From assembly GCA_965226185.1 (NCBI GenBank), contig CBDDCT010000007.1, positions 186,001 to 250,000 of the forward strand: 64,000 nt of DNA, given 5' to 3'. The position numbers and the translations under genes were made by a program. The notes beneath the pieces were generated by a model. It searched no databases, was not told the DNA's origin, and saw nothing but the letters and a program-made list of their open reading frames with translations. This document shows, one piece after another, positions 54,951-62,782 of the stretch; positions within the stretch are counted from its first letter, which is position 1; each line of letters begins with the position of its first letter. This stretch comes from CBDCYS01 sp965226185. GTDB lineage: Bacteria > Acidobacteriota > Terriglobia > Bryobacterales > UBA6623.

Positions 54951-55979
54951 ATGAGGAAGAACCTAACCCGTAGAGACTTCGTTGCCGGAGCGGTTGCAAG
55001 CGCGTCCGCGGCGAATGCAGCCAACATCGGTTCGCCGAAAAAGCTGCCGTCGCGGCCTTTCGGGCGTACCGGGCTGAATCCCTCGATACTGGCGCTTGGC
55101 TGCGGGAACCGGCTGTGGATGGCCTACGACGTGGAAGAGCGTGGTGTCGAAGCCATCAACCTGGCGCTCGAGCTGGGCATTAACTACATGGATACGGCCC
55201 AGGGTTACGGCGACGGCAAGAGCGAGACCTGGGTCGGCAAGGCCACAAAGCATCGCCGTAAGGATGTCATCTTGGCCACGAAGACGGGGGCGCGCACGGC
55301 CGATGAAGTTTTCCGCCGCTGCGACCAGAGTCTGAAACGGCTTCAGACCGGCCAACTCGACGTACTTCATATTCACGGCCTGCGCTCCCCAGAGGACCTA
55401 GCTGCGATCGAAGAGAAGGGGGGCGCGCTGGAGGCGCTCTATAAGTTGCGAGACCAGAAAATGGTCCGCTTCATCGGCATCACCTCCCACGCCGACCCGA
55501 TTGCGCTGCGGAACGCCCTGGAGCGTCACGATTTCGATTGCACCCAGATGGCGCTGAACGCTGGACAGCAGGGCCACAGCCCCGACGGCTCCGGCTTCTG
55601 GAAGAAAGACCCCAGTGACGTGTTCAGCGAGGCCATTCCTCACAAGCCGGACGAGCAAAGCTTCGAAAAAATAGCCCTGCCCGTGGCTGTGCGCAAGAAT
55701 CTCGGCATCATCGCCATGAAGGTTACCGGACAGGAAAGCCTGATTGGCGGCGGTCCCGGCAAGTCGGAGACCTCTTTGCTATTGCGATACGCTCTCTCGC
55801 TGCCGGTCAGCCTGGCGACTTGCGGGATGCCCAAGCTGGATTTTATTCGTCAGAACACGGCAACAGCTCGAAACTTCCAGCCCATGCCGGCGCCGGAGAT
55901 GAAGGAATTTACCGAGAACATTTCCGCCGCGAACAAGCTGGCGCTCGATCGCCACTTCCGCGACCACGAAGACGCTTAG
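54951..55979 (+). CDS. aldo/keto reductase with Tat signal
   Basis: The 342-residue protein starts at ATG 54951 (AAGGGAGG upstream). A twin-arginine leader (NLTRRDFVAGAVASASAANA) suggests export in folded form. The AKR core has MDTAQGYGDGKSE with the catalytic Asp and Tyr, Lys in ILATKTGARTA and His in DVLHIHGLRSP. Substrate unknown. The TAG stop lies within the 4-base duplication (TTAG) flanking a 34-base palindrome. Confidence 0.88.
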   Translation: MRKNLTRRDFVAGAVASASAANAANIGSPKKLPSRPFGRTGLNPSILALGCGNRLWMAYDVEERGVEAINLALELGINYMDTAQGYGDGKSETWVGKATKHRRKDVILATKTGARTADEVFRRCDQSLKRLQTGQLDVLHIHGLRSPEDLAAIEEKGGALEALYKLRDQKMVRFIGITSHADPIALRNALERHDFDCTQMALNAGQQGHSPDGSGFWKKDPSDVFSEAIPHKPDEQSFEKIALPVAVRKNLGIIAMKVTGQESLIGGGPGKSETSLLLRYALSLPVSLATCGMPKLDFIRQNTATARNFQPMPAPEMKEFTENISAANKLALDRHFRDHEDA

Positions 55980-56013
55980 CCCGCTTTTCTCACCACGTGG
56001 TGAGAAATGCGGG
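55980..56013. mobile_element. 34-base palindrome of two abutted IS ends, TSD TTAG
   Basis: CCCGCTTTTCTCACCAC runs straight into GTGGTGAGAAATGCGGG, giving a near-perfect 34-base palindrome (one mismatch). TTAG lies on both sides (55976-55979, 56014-56017). The ends resemble those of element B (CCCGSATTTCTCATCG). I read it as a relic or a minimal derivative that holds only the terminal repeats. It could also act as a terminator after the reductase gene. Confidence 0.75.
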
Positions 56014-56021
56014 TTAGTAGC

Positions 56022-56136
56022 GACCGGCAATCTTGCCGGTCCTTCGCTGCGTAGCGGCTACGTCGAGCCGCTCGATTGCGTTGCTGACGCTGTGAGCCGC
56101 CTTCGGCGGCTGGGACAAGCAAGACTCTTGTGTCCC
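56022..56136. repeat. cluster of three hairpins between convergent genes
   Basis: GACCGGCAATCTTGCCGGTC (56022-56041), AGCCGCCTTCGGCGGCT (56095-56111) and GGGACAAG/CTTGTGTCCC (56112-56136) follow one another between the reductase and the receiver gene. They may stop transcription from both sides or be part of an old repeat. Confidence 0.6.
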
Positions 56137-56161
56137 TCCTGGGTCTGCCGCTACGGCTTGG

Positions 56162-56587
56162 CTAGCCGCTGCCGGTGGCAGCTAGCCGGGGTTGCAACAA
56201 GCGTTGTGCTTCGAGCGCCCGTAGGGCGCCTTCGAGGACGCGCCGGACCTCGTCGCGTTCGTAGGGCTCCACCAATAAATCGTATGCCCCTCTCCACAGC
56301 ACCTCGGACCAAAGTCTCTCGTCCGCGGACCCTGAGGCCACCACGACGCTGGCCGAGATTTCGTAGTCGACCAGGAACTTGAAGATGTCACACCAGTTGC
56401 CATCCATCAAACTGACTTCGATGATGACAATTTCCAGCGGCGGACGAGTTTGAAGAAGAGCCCGGGCCTCGCGGCAGTCCCCCGCCGTAAGTACGCTGAG
56501 TGTGAGGGGTTCGAGGATTTCGACAAGCGGCAGACGGCGCTCGCGGGACATGACCACCAGGGCCGTTGCACCGTCTATCACGTGCAT
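56162..56587 (-). CDS. pseudo-receiver domain protein with Glu at the phospho-acceptor site
   Basis: From ATG 56587 the product has 141 residues with the receiver fold: a strand at ATALVVMSRERRLPLVEIL, then IVIIEVSLMDGNWCDIF, a Ser/Thr-type strand VVVASGSADERLW and the late AYDLLVEPYERDEVRRVLEG. The acidic pair normally in the first loop is missing (SRERR), the phosphorylated Asp is replaced by Glu (IIEV), and the late Lys-Pro is Glu-Pro. It is unlikely to be phosphorylated and may act by binding another protein. No partner kinase is adjacent. Confidence 0.75.
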   Translation of the reverse strand: MHVIDGATALVVMSRERRLPLVEILEPLTLSVLTAGDCREARALLQTRPPLEIVIIEVSLMDGNWCDIFKFLVDYEISASVVVASGSADERLWSEVLWRGAYDLLVEPYERDEVRRVLEGALRALEAQRLLQPRLAATGSG

Positions 56588-56949
56588 GCCTCCAGCGGCA
56601 CTTGCGGGGATGGCCCGGGTTCGAGGTGCGATCGCCGAACTTCGGCTAGTCAGGATCCGAGAAGGCAAATCACTAATCTAGAACCGGACGCCACCCCGAG
56701 TCATCAAGGTCGCCTTACTATTTTCCCGCAACCAGCGCTTCAGTGTCAAGCAAGTTTTCTTTTTATGGAAAATCTTCCTATTTATTCCTAAAATAAACCC
56801 TTTTCACCACCCCCGGCCCCGTTCGGCGCCCATGAAAGCCAACTCGGGGACCCGGCCCAGAGACAGCCCGGAGGCCCATTTGCCAAACAGCACGCCGGGA
56901 TGGGAGAATCACGGATTCTCGCGGCAAAACTAGCCTCTCACAACCACCC
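56588..56949. other. divergent intergenic region upstream of purH
   Basis: About 360 bases between the minus-strand receiver and purH. An AT-rich stretch (CTATTTATTCCTAAAATAAA, ~56776-56795) is a likely promoter area. No riboswitch or operator pattern was recognised. Confidence 0.4.
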
Positions 56950-58503
56950 ATGAGCAAGATAGAACGCGCACTCCTCAGTGTTACCGATAAGACAGGAATT
57001 GCCGGCTTCGCCAGCCGTCTGGCGGAGCAAGGCGTCGAGCTGGTCTCAACCGGAGGAACGGCCAAGCTGCTGCGGGAGTCCGGGCTCGAGGTGCGCGATG
57101 TATCCGAGCTGACCGGGTTTCCCGAGATGCTGGACGGGCGAGTGAAGACGCTCCACCCGAAGGTCGCCGGGGGGGTCTTGGCGATTCGTTCCAACGATCA
57201 GCACATGGCAGCGCTGGGGGAGCACCAGATAGACGCGATCGATATGGTTGTCGTGAACCTCTATGCCTTTGAGAAGGCAGCGGCGCGCGCCGGGGCTGCA
57301 TTCGATCAGATCATCGAGAACATCGATATCGGCGGTCCGACCATGATCCGTGCCGCGGCGAAGAATTTTCAGGACGTGGCCGTCATTACCGATCCCGCCG
57401 ACTACGACCGCGTCGCGGCGGAACTCGAAAAGAATGACTCCCAGCTTTCCGGCGAAACTCATTGGCGCCTGGCGCAACGCGCGTTTCGTCTTACCGCTGC
57501 CTACGATCGGGCGATCAGCGCCAAGCTCGACCGCATTTCACCTTCCGGAGAAGTGGCGGCGGCGGATGAAGGTTCCCTGCCCGCGACGCTCGATGTGCGG
57601 GTGTCGAAGACTCATGAGTTGCGTTACGGCGAGAACCCCCACCAAAGCGCGGCGCTCTACGCGTCGGGGCCCGGCGGCATCGCGACGGCGCGCCAGCTCC
57701 ACGGCAAGGAGCTTTCCTTCAACAATCTGGTGGACCTGGACGCGGCCTGGCAGTTGATCCAAGAATTCGAGCAGCCCGCGGCGGCGGTCATCAAACACAC
57801 CAATCCATGCGGCTGCGCCGAGCAAGCTACAGCGGCCGAGGCTTTCCGCAAAGCTCTGGAGTGTGACCCGGTTTCCGCTTTTGGGTCCGTGCTGGCGTTC
57901 AACCGCGTACTCGATGGAAAAGCGGCCGAAGCGGTTTCGGGGCTTTTTGTCGAGGCGATCTCGGCCCCCGGATACAGCCCCGAGGCCCTGGAGATCCTGA
58001 CCAAGAAGAAGAATCTGCGGTTGCTGGAAGTAGCTCCCGGGGCGGAAAGTCCCGTGGTCAAGAGCATTTCGGGCGGTTACCTAGTCCAGACCCAAGACAA
58101 GCTTGGCTGGAGCCCGGATAAGATCCAAGTCGTCACCGAGCGCAAGCCCTCCCAAGATGAGCTCGCGGCTCTCGAGTTCGGCTGGAAAATCGTCAAACAC
58201 GTCAAGTCCAATGCCATCGTATACGTGCGGCGCGGCCAAACGGTTGGCATCGGAGCCGGTCAGATGAGCCGCGTCGATGCCGCGCGCATTGGGGCCGGCA
58301 AAGCCGTGCTGCCACTGGAAGGAACCGTGGCCGCCTCGGACGCCTTCTTCCCTTTTCCGGACGGACTCGAGGAGGTCGCTAAACACGGCGTGACGGCGGT
58401 CGTTCAGCCTGGCGGCTCCAAGCGCGACCAGCAAGTGATTGACGCCGCCAACCGCCTGGGGTTGGCGATGGTGTTTACCGGGGTCCGGCACTTCCGGCAT
58501 TAG
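56950..58503 (+). CDS. purH: bifunctional AICAR formyltransferase / IMP cyclohydrolase
   Basis: The 517-residue enzyme catalyses the last two steps of IMP synthesis. The N-terminal methylglyoxal-synthase-like IMP cyclohydrolase domain (~1-130) has KTGIAGFASRLAEQGVELVS and GRVKTLHPKVAGG. The AICAR transformylase domain follows, with LRYGENPHQSAALYA, VIKHTNPCGCA and the end FFPFPDGLEEVAKHGVTAVV to VFTGVRHFRH. It is full length and intact, a core gene. A small hairpin lies just downstream. Confidence 0.97.
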   Translation: MSKIERALLSVTDKTGIAGFASRLAEQGVELVSTGGTAKLLRESGLEVRDVSELTGFPEMLDGRVKTLHPKVAGGVLAIRSNDQHMAALGEHQIDAIDMVVVNLYAFEKAAARAGAAFDQIIENIDIGGPTMIRAAAKNFQDVAVITDPADYDRVAAELEKNDSQLSGETHWRLAQRAFRLTAAYDRAISAKLDRISPSGEVAAADEGSLPATLDVRVSKTHELRYGENPHQSAALYASGPGGIATARQLHGKELSFNNLVDLDAAWQLIQEFEQPAAAVIKHTNPCGCAEQATAAEAFRKALECDPVSAFGSVLAFNRVLDGKAAEAVSGLFVEAISAPGYSPEALEILTKKKNLRLLEVAPGAESPVVKSISGGYLVQTQDKLGWSPDKIQVVTERKPSQDELAALEFGWKIVKHVKSNAIVYVRRGQTVGIGAGQMSRVDAARIGAGKAVLPLEGTVAASDAFFPFPDGLEEVAKHGVTAVVQPGGSKRDQQVIDAANRLGLAMVFTGVRHFRH

Positions 58504-58521
58504 TCTGATCCGTGCGATAAC

Positions 58522-58542
58522 AGCGCGAAAGTGGCGCTTTTC
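58522..58542 (+). terminator. possible weak terminator after purH
   Basis: AGCGC (58522-58526) and GCGCT (58534-58538) form a 5-base stem followed by a short T-run (TTTT). The stem is short, so the call is tentative. Confidence 0.4.
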
Positions 58543-58544
58543 TG

Positions 58545-59786
58545 TTACCTCTCCTCGATCCGGTAGAGGTGAGATTCGGTGCGCAGGAAGATGGCCGCTC
58601 CCGAGACCGCGATGGATGCGAGGGTTCGCTTGCCTAGCTGATTCTCGGACAGCTTGTTGAACTTCCGGCCCGCTGTGATGACGGTGGTCTCGCCGCTTTC
58701 ATTCAGGAAATAGATTCTCCCGTCCGCGTACACGGGAGAAGCCGAAAAGGCGCCTCCGAGCCGCGCCTGCCAGTGCCGCCGGCCGGTCTTCGCGTCCAGA
58801 CACGTCACAAAGCCTCGATCGCTGACGTAATACAACTCCTCTTCCACCAGCAAGGGCGACGAGGTCAGCGGCACGCCGCGGCTCGATTGCCACGCGATGT
58901 GAGATGAAGTGACGTCTCCGCTGCCGTTTGGGCGAACGGCGAAAAGCATCGGGTTGTAGAAACCCGAGGTCAGGTAGACCAGCCCGCGGCCGAACACCGG
59001 TCTGGGCACAACCGAGAAGCCGTCGAACCGGATCCACCAAAGCTCTTCACCGCTTTCGAGATTGTAAGAAACAGCGCGATCACCGCCGATGCTGACGACC
59101 TGCCGGGAATCACCCGCGTCGATTACCAGCGGCGTGGAAAAAGCCATCCGGGCGCTGGGCCGATGGGTCTGCCAGCGGATCCGCCCCGTGTTCTTGTCCA
59201 GAGCGGCGACATACTGAACGTCGGTTCCGTCACAATTGACGATGAGCAGATCTCCCGACAAGGCGGGCGAGCCTCCTGGTCCGTGGCCATGCTGGTAGCG
59301 AAGCTGCTGGTTCTTCCACACCACTTTGCCGTCGCGGGTTAGCGCGGCGGTCCCCAGGGTTCCGAAATGAACATAGACCCGCTCGTCCCCGATAATCGGA
59401 GTCGGCGAGGCGTAGCTGTTTTTCTGGTGAATCGGGGGCGGCCGCGTAAAGCGAAACACTTCGACGTCATGCCGCACCTGCCCAGTCTCGGCGTCCAGAG
59501 AGATGGCGCGCAACGATCGGCCTTGCTCATTGGAAACGGTCAGCCACACCTCGTTGCCGGCAATGACGGGAGACGACCAACCCCGGCCCGGCAAGGGCGT
59601 TTTCCAGGCGATGTTTTCGGACTCGCTCCAAGTGAGCGGCAGGCCCGTGTCGCCGGAGTAGCCTTGCCCCGAGGGTCCGCGGAATTCGGGCCAATCCCCA
59701 GCGGGCAAGAGATGCGGCGCCGCCAGGCCGGCCAAGGCGGCGATGAGCCATAACCCAAACGCCGGTCTGGAAAGCAATGGCGGCAT
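58545..59786 (-). CDS. secreted PQQ-type beta-propeller protein
   Basis: From ATG 59786 the product has 413 residues, with a signal peptide (AFGLWLIAALAGLAAPHLLP). Repeated blades follow with WPEFRGPSGQGYSGDTGLPL, typical of this family's N-terminus, and AIDGTVL-like turns such as VAALDKNTGRIRWQTHRPSA and VTCLDAKTGRRHWQARLGGA. No catalytic residues are apparent. Role unknown; often a scaffold or dehydrogenase relative in the envelope. Convergent with purH. Confidence 0.88.
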   Translation of the reverse strand: MPPLLSRPAFGLWLIAALAGLAAPHLLPAGDWPEFRGPSGQGYSGDTGLPLTWSESENIAWKTPLPGRGWSSPVIAGNEVWLTVSNEQGRSLRAISLDAETGQVRHDVEVFRFTRPPPIHQKNSYASPTPIIGDERVYVHFGTLGTAALTRDGKVVWKNQQLRYQHGHGPGGSPALSGDLLIVNCDGTDVQYVAALDKNTGRIRWQTHRPSARMAFSTPLVIDAGDSRQVVSIGGDRAVSYNLESGEELWWIRFDGFSVVPRPVFGRGLVYLTSGFYNPMLFAVRPNGSGDVTSSHIAWQSSRGVPLTSSPLLVEEELYYVSDRGFVTCLDAKTGRRHWQARLGGAFSASPVYADGRIYFLNESGETTVITAGRKFNKLSENQLGKRTLASIAVSGAAIFLRTESHLYRIEER

Positions 59787-59901
59787 GTTTCCACTTATAG
59801 CGCAAACGAGGCGAACACCCGTGGCACGGGGCGTGGCGAGTGAACGAAAAACGGCGTATTCCAACGGAACCCAGGGCAGCCGCCCGTGAAGGTTTCGGGC
59901 G

Positions 59902-61166
59902 TCACGCCTCGGCTACGCGCTCGGCTGCGGGCTGTCGCCCGGACCACAACAACACCGCCGCGCTGCCGACGGCCGCCGTCGCCCAACCAGCGATCGTCGC
60001 ATAGGCCGCGCCGGTCAGGCCGTAGGAGGGGACCCATGCCAGTGAGCCGATGAGACACACGGCGGCGCTGGCTGAGTAAAGCGGAACTTGCACGCGAAAC
60101 AACCTCGCGGCGGTCAGCGCATAGCCCAGCACGGAACTGAGGTAGGTTAGCACGGCTCCGACGGATAACCAAACAAACACGCTCGTGTAATCGGCGTAGT
60201 CCTCCCGATAGACAAAAGAGAGTATCTCCGCGCCAAAGACAAGGGCCGCGCCGAGGCAGACAAGGCCGACCAGCAAAGCGGCGAAGAGCATATAACGAAG
60301 CAGGCGCGGGAACGACTCGCCGGCGCCATGGCGAGCCAAGCCCGGCAGCCCGGCCTGCCCGAGCGCCTGGACCAGCGTGTTTCCGGTGACCATCAGGTGA
60401 GTTAGTGCTGTGTAGTACCCCAGTGCTTCGACTCCCAGATGGGCCGAAACGACATAGCGAGGCAGGTTCACGTTGAGGCTGAGAAGCGTGGCAACGATAC
60501 CGAGAGGAAGCGTCAGACCGAGAAGCCTCTTGAGCGATGTCCGGCCGAGGGGGCGGACCGGTTCCGTCTCGCCTGAAACAAGCGGCCGGACCCATCGTGA
60601 TTCGTACAGCACAAGAACAACCACATAGCAGCCGGCCACGCCGAACAGTCCAGTGGCGGCACTTCGAAACCAGGACAGTCCGGCCCATAGCGCGAAGGGA
60701 GCGATCACCCCCTTGATGCATGCCGCTGCCGCGATTCCGCGCCAATGCTCGTGTTTTTGGAGAATCCCCGAGCAGAGGTCACTCGCGCCTTCGACGGCCT
60801 TGACCAGCGCGACGGCGAGTACGACCAGTATCGTGCCGCTTGCGGGAGCGACGGCTGCCAGCAAGCAACAACCACAATCGCAAAGACCGTCGCCAGAAGA
60901 CGGAGGCGCGCGTAGTCCGCGAACGAATACTCGCACCTAGCGTCGGTCACGATCGCGGACCGCAACTGAAGCTTCGAGAACAGCATGATGGGTGTGGTCA
61001 GGGCCAGTCCCAACCCGAACTGCCCGACCATGGTTGGCGTGCCGAACTTCGCCAGTACAACGAGCATGGCTGCCTGAGAAAGCGCATAGATCACGTTGCC
61101 GCTGAACGCGAAGAACAGATGGCTTCGGAATACCCCGATCCTTAGAGGGGCGAATATTCGAGGCAT
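59902..61166 (-). CDS. polysaccharide flippase-like membrane protein, with a frameshift
   Basis: Two overlapping frames together make one ~420-residue membrane protein. The first (ATG 61166 to about 60870) has LFFAFSGNVIYALSQAAMLV, LVVLAKFGTPTMVGQFGLGL and RLRLLATVFAIVVVACW. The second (about 60885 to 59902) continues LLAAVAPASGTILVVLAVAL and about eight helices, including LGVEALGYYTALTHLMVTGN. The frame switches near 60865-60885. The layout is that of Wzx/MATE-like flippases that move lipid-linked sugars. The shift may be real or a sequence error. Confidence 0.8.
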
Positions 61167-61252
61167 ACTTCAATTGCATCGGCGTTTCGGTGCGGCGTTT
61201 GCATATGTTGACGGCGTAGCGCGCCCGTGGCGCACGTTTTTTTGCGTGCCGT

Positions 61253-61328
61253 GTCGCCATTCCTGGCGACATTGCGTGGTAGAGGTGGCGCGCGCCTCCC
61301 GGCGGGCCGCGTCGGCCTCCGGGCCGAC
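61253..61328. repeat. pair of hairpins upstream of the flippase gene
   Basis: GTCGCCATTCCTGGCGAC (61253-61270) and GTCGGCCTCCGGGCCGAC (61311-61328) are strong inverted repeats in the ~240-base gap between the flippase start (61166) and the pyrE end. Either could act as a terminator for pyrE; neither has a T-run. Confidence 0.5.
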
Positions 61329-61407
61329 GTAACGTGGACTACAGGGCGGTGACGGCTAGTGCGACTAGGGGACGGCTAGCCCTGACCCAACTCGCCCGAC
61401 CTGCGTA

Positions 61408-61968
61408 CTAATCGTCCGCGAGCAGCTCCGCCATTCGAAAGATTCGATCGAAGGGGACTCCGGTTTGCTCGATCGCCTCGCGGCCGCCTTGCTCGCGGTC
61501 GACGAGGCAAATGGCGCCGATCACTTTGAGGCCCGCCTCGCGCGAACGCTCGATGGCTTTAACAGCGGAGCCGCCCGTTGTGCAGACATCCTCAACGATG
61601 ACCACCTCATGCCCGCTGGTGTCGGCGAGCCCTTCGAGAAACTGCCGGCGGCCGTGCTGTTTTGTTTCCTTGCGAACCAGGAAACCGTTGATCTCGAGGC
61701 CAAATTCGAGGCTTTGCCGCGAGATCGCCGTGACGATCGGGTCCGCGCCCATGGTGAGTCCGCCGACGGCAACGGGATGCCAGCCGCGCTCCTGCATCTT
61801 GCACACGAAAGCACTGCCGATGAGCGGGGTCGCCTCGGCCCGCAGCGCGGTCAGCCGGACATCGACGTAGACATCGCTCCGCTCTCCGGAAGCAAGAACG
61901 AAGTCCCCTCGCCTGACCGAATGGGTTTGCAGGATTTTCTTGAGCCGGTCTCGGTCCGTTCGTTCCAT
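61408..61968 (-). CDS. pyrE: orotate phosphoribosyltransferase
   Basis: From ATG 61968 the enzyme has 186 residues. It joins orotate to PRPP to form OMP in pyrimidine synthesis. The PRPP motif is VVIVEDVCTTGGSAVKAI, GGLTMGADPIVTAIS is the N-terminal loop signature, and VRKETKQHG is the flexible loop carrying the catalytic Lys. The frame extends upstream by 56 codons without homology. It is divergent from the carbonic anhydrase-like gene. Confidence 0.94.
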   Translation of the reverse strand: MERTDRDRLKKILQTHSVRRGDFVLASGERSDVYVDVRLTALRAEATPLIGSAFVCKMQERGWHPVAVGGLTMGADPIVTAISRQSLEFGLEINGFLVRKETKQHGRRQFLEGLADTSGHEVVIVEDVCTTGGSAVKAIERSREAGLKVIGAICLVDREQGGREAIEQTGVPFDRIFRMAELLADD

Positions 61969-62273
61969 GGTTAGAAGTACATTGTCGGCCGAAGATCCGT
62001 CATGAAACCTTCGAATCGTCCATTGTACAGACCGCTTGGCCTCAAAGCGCGACGGAGCCGGCGGATCCGCAACCAAAACCGCGTGGGCGGCCGGGATGAG
62101 CCATCGGGTGAAATCGGCGGTCTGGTTGTCCTGCACAAGCTCTGACAGGCCACCACTATGTTACGCTGAGGTCTTTGCCGGACTTGTTGGTCTCGGCCTG
62201 TAGCTACCAGGACAGGACCCGCGGTTGCCCGCCAAATAAGTACGCTTCTGTCCCACCTCCTTCGCGATCCGCA
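61969..62273. other. divergent intergenic region between pyrE and the carbonic anhydrase-like gene
   Basis: About 305 bases. Open frames cross it but are not conserved. No clear operator or riboswitch was seen. Confidence 0.4.
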
Positions 62274-62782
62274 ATGATTCGTACCTACCGCGGCCAGCGG
62301 CCGGCGATTGCCGAGTCTGCCTTTGTCGATCAGAGCGCGCGCGTCATCGGCTCGGTTAAGGCGGCCGAGCGCTCCAGCATCTGGTGCAACACAACCGTTC
62401 GCGGCGATGTCAACTCGATCGAGATCGGCGAAGAGACCAACGTCCAAGACAACTGTCGCCTGCATGTTGACCCCGGCGAGCCGCTCGTACTTGGCAAGCG
62501 CATCGTCGTAAGGCACTCTGTAACCCTGCACGGTTGCGTCATCGAGGACGACTGCCTGATCGGCATGGGAGCGATCGTTCTGAGTGGGGCTAAGATCGGC
62601 GGCGGTTCCATCATCGCGGCCGCTGCGCTCGTGGTCGAGGGGCCGACATCCCCCCGCGAAGCCTCATGATGGGCTCACCCGGAAAGGTCCGCCGCCAGAC
62701 CACCGAAGAGGAGCTCGAACGTATCCGGCGTGGCGCCGAAGGCTATGTCAACAAGAGCCGGGAATACATGAAGAATCCGTAA
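62274..62782 (+). CDS. gamma-carbonic anhydrase-family protein, with a frameshift near the end
   Basis: From ATG 62274 the protein follows the left-handed beta-helix hexapeptide pattern: SSIWCNTTVRGDVNSIEIGE, NVQDNCRLHVDPG, and HSVTLHGCVIEDDCLIGMGA with the metal-binding His residues. After AALVVEG the frame changes in a G-run at 62639-62642. As read, it stops at 62669. One more G would continue it as ADIPPRSLMMGSPGKVRRQT to YVNKSREYMKNP and a TAA at 62780-62782, the normal family end, overlapping the aspS start. Real mutation or sequence error. Confidence 0.85.
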
